The notes beneath the pieces were generated by a model that searched no databases, was not told where the DNA came from, and worked only from the letters and a program-made list of their open reading frames with translations. Source: Archilochus colubris (taxonomy: Eukaryota > Chordata > Aves > Apodiformes > Trochilidae). From it: a stretch of DNA of 64,000 nt. How positions within the stretch are numbered: the first letter of the stretch is position 1; each line of letters opens with the position of its first letter. Both the position numbers and the translations under genes were made by a program. The stretch spans positions 35,190,609 through 35,254,608 of the forward strand of contig CM041084.1 of the NCBI GenBank assembly GCA_023079485.1. Direction: 5' to 3'. Of the stretch, positions 53,851 through 64,000 are shown piece after piece.

Positions 53851-55692
53851 CTCCACCAAACTCAGGAACATTTAAACTCCATGAAATACCAAAATGATGT
53901 CATTTCCCTTTCTGGTACTTGTCTCTTTTCCAGCCATACCAAGTCTCTTCCGCTTCTCTAGGCAGTCACAAATGACAGATAAGGGAATGAAAAGAAATGG
54001 AGTGTGAATGTGAAATATAGGAAATATAAGGAAATATAATTGGTTCAAGACTTTCTACTGTCTTTAATTTTCTATAGTCATTTACAGCTGCCTAAATTGT
54101 GTGAAACACTGGCACCCAAGTGAGTCAGTAGGCAATTACGATTGTGTGCTCTTTCACAGTCCTTCTGCACAGATGTAGACTACTGGATATGGTATAAGGA
54201 AGCACAGGACACACTGAGTGCTCTAAACTGAAGTCCCTGTTGCTCTTGCTGAGAAGGGTGCTGCTTTTCCCTGATGTGTCTTCACAGCTCAGTCATGGAT
54301 ATGCTGAACAAAAGCAAAAGATGCAAGCAAAAACCCTTGCAATGTGAATCCAGAAGTGCTTAAGTGCTTACTTAACATTGCAAACTCATTCCTGTAAACA
54401 CTTTCATTATTTGCAGCGGGACATTGTGTAGACAGGGAAAGCAAGGCCCCAAAACCAGGCAAGCTCAGCACTGTATCACTCAAGAAGTCCATTTTTCAGC
54501 CAAACTTTTTATGCTTTGACCTTAATACTGGAAACCCTTTAAACAGTAGTATCAGGCAAGCCATCATTAAGTTCTGTATTAATAAAACTAAAAGCAAGTC
54601 AAGGTAAATTGAGAGTTGATTTAGAACCCAATGCTCTTATATATTTGCAAAACTTTTTTGTTAAGTCAAAGACTGAAGTTTGGCACATTCTGTGACTGCT
54701 ATCATTGATTACCAGACTGTAGGAAACTGAAAGTGGTGGCTTTATTTGAGTTTTAAAAAGGTGTCTAAAACAATTACATCCCTTCCTACAAGCATCAGCA
54801 TCAAGAGAGAGACTAGAGTTAACAAATGGGGGTTTCCCAGCCTTCAGTATGTGTAACTGAAGGAAGGGGTGGATTGGGGAACACATCTAACACAGGAAAA
54901 CTAAAGAAGGGCTGCAACAATACAGCTAGCTGCAGAGTTGTGGGTGGCCAGATGATGTTAACTTATGTTTTAAATCCTTAAATAAAAACAATAAGTATTT
55001 TTTATAAATATTCACATTTTAATTTTCTTCTGGACTATTAAGAAACAAAATCTGTTTTTTTAAAAAATCACAGATTAAAATATAGCATTCCTGTTTGTTT
55101 ACTCATCTTCAGACTTTGATTATGTATAATATTTTTAATACCTTTTAAGAGACTGAGCAAAGATGAAGAGTAATTTTTAATGAAGAAGTCTGTGCTGACT
55201 GAAAAATTAAAAGAACTTGTATTGTTTAGAGGAAAGAAGGACCTAACGTCTACATATAAATTTAATTAGTGTGCATTAGTACTGCAGTTCTCAAATTAAC
55301 TGTAACTGTATAAACATAAAATATGTCTTTTTTAAGCAAGTATTTCTGCTGTCTTCATTTAATGTAATAAATTAGTAAGGGGAAGCAACAGGACCAACCT
55401 CACAAATTGCCAGTCATAGGGCTTGTTTGTTTGCCTCTCATGACAACACTTTCCAAAATGTAGAGCATATTTCAACTTGTTATTCTCCAAATCATCTACC
55501 AAACTGCAGATGAATTGTAAACATGAAGAACATGTTAAGCCTATTCAGGCCCACCAGAAAAAAAAAAACCCACACAAAAAAAAATAATCAAGACTTGCAC
55601 AGTAAACTCTGCTATAATTTCCTGATGTAGGTCAAAACTCAGCAGGAAATCACATTGTCTATTTTTATCCCAGTTCACTGGAAATGCTTTAC

Positions 55693-55879
55693 CTTTCTGT
55701 TTTCTTGATAAGCACAGCCCTGAAGATTTGTTCCTGGGGAGTTTTCTCTTTTTCATCAGTTGGTTGCACGAAAGGGTGGACAGCAGCCAAGACAAAGCCC
55801 TGCTGGTACAATTCTTGCAGCTGAGCTGGAAGATCATGCAAGGAGGAGAGCTTGATTGCAGACGATCCTGGCAGCTCAG
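55693..55879 (-). CDS. RFTN1: RFTN1 exon 3 (raftlin N-terminal region)
   Basis: This 187-bp internal exon encodes fragment residues 1-62. It begins with the last two bases of an Ala codon and ends with the first two bases of an Arg codon. The acceptor is a long T tract followed by TTTCCAG; the donor is AAAG|GTAAAG. The peptide begins AELPGSSAIKLSSLHDLPAQ and contains ELYQQGF, VHPFVQP, EKEKTP and AVLIKKTE, all closely matching human raftlin just after its N-terminal lipid anchor region. The preceding exon, which would supply the Met-Gly-Cys start, was not found before position 64000. The downstream exon supplies the G that completes the split Arg codon. The only oddity is the 16-T run in the acceptor. 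Confidence 0.97.
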
Positions 55880-55887
55880 CTGGAAAC

Positions 55888-55903
55888 AAAAAAAAAAAAA
55901 AAA
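55888..55903 (-). promoter_or_regulatory. 16-T polypyrimidine tract of the exon 3 acceptor
   Basis: On the transcribed strand 16 consecutive T precede GTTTCCAG and exon 3. This is a strong U2AF-type pyrimidine tract and also a homopolymer that may vary in length between individuals. Confidence 0.85.
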
Positions 55904-57827
55904 TTGATCAATAATCCTACACCAGACTACCGTGGTTTTTTTAAAAACCAAGCTCTTCAGACTGAAGCAAGGTTCACACTGATCAACAACATTAACCCAA
56001 AAACTGACCTTTCCTGAGCCCCATTTTGAATTTCATCTTTTAAGCAGGCTGTCTTGGCAAAAGGACTTGTATCACACAAGAGACTGGTGCAATAAACAAG
56101 AAGTCATTAAAAATGCCAAATTCACTACATAGTCTGGCAGAGATGAAGGGGAGGATTTAATAAAACAAGGCAGCCAGTTAAAAGATATTCTAAGTTTTAG
56201 CAGCAGTCATACTAATGCAAGTTGAGGAGAGCAAGCCAAGAGTCAAAAAAAATTCAAACAAGAGAAAGGCAACAGTCAATGAAGGCAGAATATGTCAAAT
56301 TCAAGAGCAACAAACAGAAGCATCCACCTACACAAAAGCTGTATTATCAGACTAAGAGATCATTGATGCAAAATGCTGTTCATATTAAGTATCTGCCACT
56401 ATGTCTAAAGAGTACTCTTTAGGTATATTGTTAACAAGAATGCTAAGAGCAATGCATACCCATAGTGATGAGAGACTTTTCAGAATAGACACTAAATCTT
56501 ATACCTCAGGGTTTAGGCAAACCTATACATATTAGAGATGAGATGAGGATGAGACCTAGTGTATTAAAATAATCCTTCCCCAATCTGCTTACTGTGGGGT
56601 TTTATGCCTCCCTGTGAAACACACAATGCTGACTCCTGTCAGACTCTTGACATAGACACAGATGTTGCAGTCAGTACAGCAATTCCCTATATTTACTTGG
56701 AGTCTTGGAGGCTTCAGAAAAAAATCCCATAAATCACCTAAATCACCTAAAGTAACCTTCCATTCTCTTTATTTCTCCATCAGTAATTCTTCATATGTTT
56801 TTCATATCTTATGTGAAAAGACATCTTTCTTTTATGACCTTTGCCTTTTCATTTCCATCTCTCTTGGGGAATATTTTTTATTTCATCCTTAACTGTGCTG
56901 GGGCATACAGGGTGTTGAGCTGATGTTTTCCCCTCCCACTGAAACCAATAGGGAGGAGATGTTGCAAGAAACATGACTGAGGTTCCCAGCATCTTACAGG
57001 CCTATGTTTAAAAAAACCAAAAACAAAACCAAAACCACCACTGGAGAACAGTGAAAGATGCCAGCTATGCAAAATAAGGCTTCATTCTACTGCTTTTTTC
57101 ATCAAACTGTGTGGCTACCCTTTATGAATAATGAAAGAGGTTATCAAAAAGCTAATAAATATTCAAAACCAATAATACAGAGGAATAATTTAAATCATAA
57201 TAGAATAGCTGTGTTTCGTATGCTTTTTCTTTGTATAAGATCATGTTCCAGGAGAGGATAATGGAACTTTATGACCAAGAACTGTAAGATGAAGAATCTT
57301 TATTATTTTTACAAATAAAATAAGAAATGTAAGTAATGTGTACAGTGACAGACAATAGGGCTCTACCTTCTATAACAGCATACAAATCACGTGAGAGTCA
57401 TAAAAAGTGATGGCACAATGAATAATGCATTATAAATAATAAAACTGACTGTTACTTATTGGACCTTACTGGGGATGAAAACAGGACAATCCAGATGTTT
57501 GAACTACTTTTTTCCTCAAAGACACCAAATTTTTTCTACTATGCAGCAAAGAATTGAATTAATTTAAAAATGAGGGGGTTATTTGAATACAATGGAATGA
57601 CTTAAACACTACTCGGGTAATAGTGCTGCAGTTCTTAACAATCATCTGTGGAAAATGATGCTTGTCTTGCATATGAACCTAGTATCTGGATCCTCCTGAG
57701 GTTGCCTTGGTAAAACTAGTGAAAAGCCTTGTGATTAAATGGGAGAGTGATTGCTTCCTCTTAAAAGCTGAACACAGGGGAAAGCATGAAAACGGATGTA
57801 ATGGGAGCCTGGGGACAATTAAGAAAG

Positions 57828-58330
57828 ATAATAGAAAATAGAGCTGCAAGGGATCATCCAGCTAGTCCATCCTACTACCTAGAGGCAGAATCGGTTCTAG
57901 TTTAGCTATTTCTCAGTTTTTCTTGTCTATTTTTAAAGACCTTTACTAATGGAAAGTCCACAAGCCCCGTAAGTCATGTTTCAACACTTCTCTATTCTTA
58001 GTGTTGAAACCATTTATCCAAGCACCTGGTCTACATTTGCCTCTCTGCAATTCAAGGTTGCTGCTTCCTCAGTACAATATGTGCTTTCTGCATCAGCCTT
58101 TTACAATCCCTATTACCTGTCACACCTTCTTTAGATTTACATAAACTCAGTCCTTTCAATGTTTCCCATTCCCTTGTAATTTTCTAGACTTTTTTAATGA
58201 AATCTCCTGATTCTGTTCAGTTGGTTCACATCTTTCTTCAAGTATCGTATCTAAGCCTCACCACAGTGATCCAAGCACAAGCCTCATTACTTCTATGTAG
58301 AATAAAAAAGCTCTTTTACACTTACTAAAC
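57828..58330 (-). mobile_element. Probable ancient CR1-family LINE fossil
   Basis: The low-coordinate end reads on the minus strand as a CR1-like 3' terminus: GGATGGACTAGCTGGATGAT, CCCTTGCAGCTCTATTTTCTATT. The rest shows, in antisense, the CR1-like order of a CACACCTTCTTTAGA segment, an AAACTCAGTCCTTTC segment, and a TCAGTTGGTTCACATC segment. The match is impressionistic and heavily diverged, so both family and boundaries are uncertain. Confidence 0.5.
57978..58010. repeat. Hairpin-forming inverted repeat (11-bp stem, 11-nt loop)
   Basis: GTTTCAACACT at 57978-57988 is exactly complementary to AGTGTTGAAAC at 58000-58010. It lies inside the probable CR1 fossil. Confidence 0.9.
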
Positions 58331-60936
58331 GTGCCATGTCAGTTTACATCATTTAGTGAAAAAAATTAAATTCTTTTCCCCACAACTAACAGTGGCCAAA
58401 TGTCCCGACCTTTATGAATTTTAGGGTTTTTTCTTCAGCTTTAAAGGACCATTCTGGATTCTGACCTCCATAATACAAACACCACTTCTCAGATTGGCAA
58501 ACCCCAACAAATACTCTCTTCAGTCTGTGGCTGGAATGGTTAATGAAAATGGTGAATTTTAACAGGACAGATCTGTTTTAAGTCTTACAGTTAAGACATC
58601 TTTACCATTTGATGCTAAACTACTACTAATTTCTCCTTGGACTAGGAATCTTTCAAAAAGAATAGTTCCTGTTACAGGAAATGATGCCCTCAAGGTCTAC
58701 ATGAGTTTCCTTGATCTAGAGATCTGTGCTGTGCATTCTTGTTACTCTCCCACAGACAAATGGGTTTGTGTAATGCAGATTCCTCCCCAGAAAACCCCGC
58801 TATTCATCATCCTCTAGATATAAGTAAGATATTTGTTAAGCTAATGATCATCCACTTCTCTGCTAAAGTAGGTTGATAAAGGACAACACACTTTCCTGAA
58901 GAGTTGCATTCATCCTTCAATAGTCTTCAAACTTAAATAGTAAGATTTCAATTACTTCTTCATCTAATTCCTCCAAGGTTCTTACCTGTATGCTCAATCT
59001 ACTTGAAAAAACCTGATTTATTAAACCTTATTAAACCAGTGGTTGATCTAGTCTTTCCTTACTTTACTTTAGAAAATTGCTAGCATTTTCAGAAAACCTT
59101 ATTCAAGTTCCAGTAAAATCCACTAACACTTTTGGTTTAGTTGTTACAGCTCTCATCATGCCACTTGTGAAAGAAAAACAAAAACCAAAATTGTGTACAA
59201 GAATGACTTTGAGTAAGGTAAAAGAGCAAATTTAAAAACCTTGTAACAACTCCCATGCTTTTTACAAGTCTTTATTTTACCAAAAGATAAAACCTGAATT
59301 CTTTTAGCAGCTCCCATGTTGCTCCTGAAATGCTGTTAGCTTGTGGTTTTATATTTTCTCCATGTTTCCTTAACTTTTTTGTTGCACTTCACAACCTGAC
59401 TTCAAAAAATACCTTTGTTTATTCTGCCTACATCTAGATGGGTGTGTAAGAAACTTGTACATGACAGATGCTGTGTTTTTCAATTTTGCTAAGGCTGAAA
59501 GTGGAAATAGATGTGCTGGCTGCTTCTGGAACCGATTACCAGGCAAATTAGTTTGTTGCCTGACTGATAATTGAAGCTGAAAACACTTCCAGCAATGCTC
59601 AGATAAATACAGAAAAGTACAGCTTCTTCACCAAGAAATGAAAGGTTGTGTTACACAACTGATATCCATAAGGTGACTTTCCTGGGTCTAGGGACTTGGG
59701 CATTCTTTGCTGCTAATGGAAAAAACTGACCAAACCCTCACACTGTCCCCATTTTGCCATAGAAAAATCAATAAAAGGATTGAGCTGACATAAAAATCTA
59801 GAGGTTGAGCCACGTATATTTGAAAGGAGTCATCTGCAGCTCCAAAAAGCAATTTAATAGGAAGGTGATGGCGTCTGTCACAAGGGTCCTGAGGGACAGA
59901 GACCAGGATGAGAAACAGAGCTGGGGAGGCAGGTATTGAGGAGAATAGGTTGCTCCTGGGTTATGAAGCTCCTCTTTCCCTCCCAGTGGATCATTCAGGG
60001 TTGCTGCCACAGAGTTCAAACAGCCACTGACCAGCTTCAAACTAAAGCATTTCAGATGACCTCAGATGAGATGCTATAGCCCAACACTTTCAAATAAGAA
60101 AGGTTTATGCTTTACAAAGTAAAGCATGGATTCACCAACTAGCCCATGCTGAATAATGACAATCATCAACTACAGTACATCTTTATGTAATATACACTTA
60201 ACAGAATCAGATGCTTTTAACTGTTCTGTATGACAAGCAGCAGTTTTTCCTTCCTGGCAGTTACATTTATGACAAAGCTAAAACAAACTTCACTGTTTTT
60301 TTCATTTCTTTCTATTTGAATGATAGCTCAGCTCCAGGAAAAATAAAATGTTAAATGCCAAAATGGCATTTATTTAATTTCCCTTAGTAAAATGGCCAAA
60401 TTCAGGGTCAAATGTTGGTCTTAGTTTCTTGGCGCTTATCCTTAACACTTTATTTAAAAGGACAAGCATACAGATCTACTCTAAATTTCTATTATTCTGT
60501 GTTAGATGTTTACTTAGTTTGCTTACTCCAACAAAACAAATTAAGTGTTGGGATTTTCTGGTCTTCATTTTCTAACACATTTTCCTGATTAAGCTTTTAT
60601 GCTCTCATTCCAGTCACAGCCGTTAAAGACTGATGGAGTCCATTAATGACAACTCACTTCACACATGAAAATGCTCCACAAAAATACTGGATTTCTTTTA
60701 CATAGTTTCTGTTCACTTTTAAAGTTTTAATGTTCATATGCATTTTCAAAGTAATGCCCTTTATTTTATTATGAAAAATAAATAAGCCTTTTTCCTTTGC
60801 ATTACAACATTCAACCATCAAATTGGTGTGTACATAGATTGTACACAGTCTCTTTACTGGATACAGAAGAAAGCACTTTGCACCACTACATGCCCAAAAT
60901 GTGATGTATAAAGGACTATGGAACAAACAAATATAG

Positions 60937-60956
60937 ATAAATAAATAAATAAATAA
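60937..60956. repeat. (ATAA)5 microsatellite
   Basis: Five perfect ATAA units. Typical tetranucleotide microsatellite, likely polymorphic. Confidence 0.95.
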
Positions 60957-61034
60957 GAAAGACTGGCAAACTCAACAGACCCACACTATTAAGTGATGCA
61001 GCAACTCAGTTCCCTGGCAGCTGCAAGCATAATG

Positions 61035-61845
61035 TTCCTATAAATCAGAAGAGACCTTTAAAGGTCACCCAGTCCAACTTGCAATGAGGAGGGACATGTT
61101 TCCAGGGACGGGGCATCAACCATCACCTCTCTAGGCAACCTGTGCCACTGTTTTACTACCTATATTATAAAAAATTTCTTCCTTATAACCAATCTAGATC
61201 TTCCCTCTTTCACTTTGAAACCACTATCCCATGTCCTACTGCTACAGGCTTTGCTAACAGGTTTGTCCCTGTCTTTCTTACAAGGCCTCTCTAAGTAATG
61301 AAAGACCAAAACAAGGTCTCAACCCCCACTCTCTCAGCCTTTCCTCACAGAAGATGTGGTCCACTCTTCTGATCATTTTTGTGGCCATTCCCTAGACTGG
61401 CCCCAAGTCCAGGTCCTTCTTATGTTGGGGCCCCCAGAATGAGGCACAGTACCCCAGGTGGGGTCTCACCAGAGCAAAGCTGAGGGGCAGAACCACCTCT
61501 TTCAACCTCTTGGCCACACTGCTTTTGGTGCAGAGCAGGATACAGTTGGCTTTCTGGGCTATGAGGACTCAGTCCCAGCTCACACACAGCTTTTCATCAA
61601 CCCAAGTCCTCTGCAGAGCTGCTCTCAATCTTGTCATCCCCCACCTTCTGCTGGTATTGGAAGCCACCCTGACTCAAATGCAGGACTTAGCCTTGTTGAA
61701 CCTCATTAGGTTCATATGGGCCCACTTCTTGAGCTTGTCCAGGTCTCTCTGGGATAGCATCCCTTCCCTCAGGCATGTAAACTGTATCACTCAGCCTGGT
61801 GTCATCTATGCTTGCTGAGGGTACACTTGATCACACTACATCATT
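61035..61845 (-). mobile_element. CR1 LINE 3' portion, about 0.8 kb
   Basis: Antisense on the plus strand are the classical CR1 landmarks in order: AAAGGTCACCCAGTCCAACT near the 3' end, a GGACATGTTTCCAGGGACGG segment, GCAACCTGTGCCACTG, and AATTTCTTCCTTATAACC. These are followed by GGGGTCTCACCAGAGCAAAG, CCTTGTTGAACCTCATTAGG and GTCATCTATGCTTGCTGAGG. It is 5'-truncated near 61845. The ATTCTRTG tail is worn away. It shares its 5'-most ~100 bases with the opposite-strand copy at 46125-46610. Open frames on the plus strand here are antisense CR1. Confidence 0.93.
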
Positions 61846-64000
61846 TGATCAGACCTAACACACATCATCAGCCTCAAAACCTCCAAGAAATATAGTCTTA
61901 CTCTTCCTTTTCAAAGAAGAACGATGAGGTTGTTCCAAAGTCCACGGCTGTTCCTGAGAGCTTTTCCATTTGAGGCATCCAGAGCCAGTGAGCTACAGGG
62001 TCACTCCTGCTCCTCCTTGTACCTCCTTCTTTCCAGCACTGCAAATGTTTCAGGTGAAGCCACAGCTGCTCCAGGTGACTCACTCTTTGCATTTCACCCA
62101 CGGGAGAGCTCAGGGCTTTTGAAGCTCTCCTCAGAAGACAGAGGAGGCCAAAATGATGACCACAAGGGACCACCACAGCACAGCCATCCCTCTCCTCACT
62201 GTGGACTCAAAGGTGGGTGTTTCCACTGAGTAGGTCTCCTTTTAGCCTGTGAGCTAAAAAGGAGCATTCAGGCATGCTACACACTTAGTCACTCCTACTC
62301 ACTACTTCCACACGGTTCCCTAGCCAGCATTAAGTGTTTTGCTGCCGTCCTTCTAAAGCACCCAAAACTCCTTTCTGCACTCTGCAGACCACGTAGGAGA
62401 CCACCTGAAACAATCTGGAAAGTGGCCAGCTTGCATCTATGGCTTAAAAGATCTAGCTATGAGCACGTAGATTAAAACAAGGTACAAGCATACTTGTAAA
62501 ACAAGGTACTGTGGTCAAATGGTAATAAAGTCATTACCCAACACAATCCACTGATGTCCTGCAGGGCTTTATAATAGATCTGGCTATTTACCTCCTGCCT
62601 TTAGTGACCACCTCATGGAAAACAACATTAGCTCACTCTGCTGTGCCTCACACAACCCACCAAGATGGTTGTAATTGCATGTCTGCAGGAAACTAAATAG
62701 AAACAAATGGAGACAATAATGTGGCAAGAGAAAAATATCATGGAGCACATCCATAAGCAGACACATAAATCTGGCCCCGGCCCACAAAATTTCCCATGCT
62801 TTCACACAGGGCACTCTCCAAGCATGTTTAAGATTGTTTATAACAGTCTTGATCATTTTGTAGAATGTCAAAGCAAGCACACTTCCTCCATTTAGTATAA
62901 GGATTGCTGTTCCTTAATTCAATATTAATTCCTTTCCAGCAACTTTAATTTAATTTAAATAAATCAAATCTACAGCAGACTAAGTACTACAAGAGCAAAA
63001 CATTGTCTTTGCTAGGACCAGTAAAAAAAAATAATTAGAAAGTTTACTGTCAGAAGATGCAGTTTCACCCACATTAAAATATTTCATAAGAGCATGTCAA
63101 AAGTAACAAAGATTTTGTGTTGGATAATGTCCAGAAGTTTAAATAAAAGTATTGTATTAATGTCTTACATGACGGAAGTGGTTGAACAGGCACATTTTTC
63201 CAGTGGTTCTGTGAATTTCCACTCTACTGGGAATTTTGGAATTACCTTGTATTACTGAACTGTATTTTCTTATTGAAAGGTACAATTGCAGTGACAGAAG
63301 GTGCAGACTCAAAGCAATTGGATACACTAACAAACCCGTGCTGCTCCAAGCCACTTGTTTCTGCAAGCTGAATACTGATGGCTAAATGAGTGTCCATCCT
63401 GCTAGGTGTCTTTTTGATTTGCTGAAACCCTCGGGTTTATCTGTGCAGGCCCTGAGGGCTGAACGGTTTAACAGCTTCTTGCAGAGAGGTGGGTGACCAA
63501 AATTCACTCAAAGAAAGGTGCAGTGTAAAAATCTACTGTGAAGTGTTCACTTTCGTCTACCAATTCAGCACAGACTTGAAAAGGTCCCATCTCTAAACTA
63601 TAAATAAGAAGGTTTTTAAGAAACTTTTCACTGACTTATTTATCACTTGGTCTGGAAGAGCTGTCAGAATCCAGATAATCATCCTTTCCCACCATTAAGG
63701 GTTGGTAAAACAAATTCATTACTCTAGAGAGCAGAAAGCAAACTGTTCGTTGAATATTATCAAAATGCTTCTTGACTGACTCAAACACTGAAGAACTCTT
63801 TTGCACAGCACAAATTGCACAGCAAAATGATGCAGTCATGTTAATTTCAACTATTCTTTCTTCATTCAACCCACAAATAGTTTCTTGTTAACGACAAAAA
63901 CCCATCAGAGAATCAGAGACTTCCAATGAAAATAAAGGTAAACCCACTAATAATGTAACTAAAAGAATGCAAACCAGTAAGCAGATTTCTGGTAAGTTCT

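Larger units (their letters stand above)
43873..55692 (-). other. RFTN1 intron between exons 3 and 4
   Basis: This 11.8-kb intron has donor GTAAAG and acceptor TCTTTAG. It holds a CR1 3' end (46125-46610), a CR1 reverse-transcriptase fragment (49690-50090), an A-rich tract near 50921-50948, an imperfect 31-bp tandem duplication (51933-51985) and a perfect 26-bp palindrome (53825-53850). The section 53130-53360 is GC-richer than its surroundings but shows no exon. Confidence 0.85.
1070..64000 (-). other. RFTN1: RFTN1 (raftlin) gene, partial, 5' end beyond the window
   Basis: Gene-level entry for the minus-strand exons listed separately. Raftlin is a membrane-anchored lipid-raft protein. In B cells it supports raft integrity and antigen-receptor signalling, and it has been linked to TLR3/TLR4 ligand uptake (established knowledge of the family). 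Identification rests on recalled human raftlin, which matches exon by exon and in the same order. Conserved stretches include LPAQL-ELYQQGF, QYYPVTIP, ANWLEHM-DHFRKGG, GYDAIVVEQWTVL, YGWQLTC-LPTP and STKQIVFLQRP. Eight exons sum to 1661 coding bases including the stop, with exon phases fully compatible and no internal stop. The 553 residues plus a missing first coding exon of roughly 50 residues give about 600, slightly longer than the human protein (about 578). No CpG-rich promoter is visible inside the window, as expected if exons 1-2 lie beyond 64000. Confidence 0.97.
55880..64000 (-). other. RFTN1 intron upstream of exon 3 (partial)
   Basis: At least 8.1 kb lies upstream of exon 3, and no first coding exon (Met-Gly-Cys start) was found. 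It contains a probable old CR1 (57828-58330) with a hairpin, an ATAA microsatellite (60937-60956) and a long CR1 fragment (61035-61845). The stretch 61900-62240 is GC-richer without a recognised gene. The minus-strand frames at 59798-60040 and 63636-63869 have no known homology. Confidence 0.8.

Noticed and set aside
61458..61818. Two overlapping plus-strand open frames of 83 and 102 codons
   Set aside because: They lie wholly inside the CR1 copy at 61035-61845 and are the antisense strand of it.
61900..62240. GC-richer stretch with open frames on both strands, considered as an upstream RFTN1 exon
   Set aside because: Neither strand gives the raftlin N-terminus or any known peptide, and splice sites with a compatible phase were not found.

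Overview
This window is vertebrate nuclear DNA, almost certainly from a bird. It is AT-rich and has widely spaced exons with GT/AG introns. The clear interspersed repeats are CR1 LINEs, several with the avian CR1 tail or reverse-transcriptase signature, plus an older amniote-type CR1. No prokaryotic operon, CRISPR array, tRNA or rRNA was seen. The exact species cannot be told from the sequence.

The only protein-coding gene I can support is RFTN1 (raftlin, the lipid-raft linker protein), on the minus strand and covering essentially the whole window. Eight consecutive coding exons are present, corresponding by alignment from memory to human exons 3-10. In transcription order they are 55693-55879, 43764-43872, 29953-30376, 25675-25878, 18526-18641, 7785-7888, 6294-6375 and 3048-3482. 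All splice phases agree from exon to exon, there is no frameshift or premature stop, and together they encode 553 residues. The first coding exon, which in raftlin carries the myristoylated/palmitoylated N-terminus, and the promoter lie beyond position 64000. Downstream of the stop codon (3048-3050) is about 2 kb that is probably the 3'UTR, with a candidate poly(A) signal at 1092-1097. The first ~1.1 kb is downstream flank.

The rest is intron: 2.8, 1.4, 10.6, 7.0, 4.1, 13.4 and 11.8 kb, plus more than 8.1 kb upstream of exon 3. The introns hold CR1 fragments at 16865-17430, 21885-22135, 46125-46610, 49690-50090, about 57828-58330 and 61035-61845, with a possible CR1 tail at 39470-39515. They also hold homopolymer and simple repeats and a few small palindromes. 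None of the other open frames has splice context, homology or composition supporting a gene.

I found no undescribed multi-gene system. The points most worth a second look are a perfect 26-bp palindrome in intron 3-4, oppositely oriented CR1 copies flanking exon 3, two competing splice donors 7 nt apart at the end of exon 6, and two intronic stretches that look like conserved regulatory DNA.
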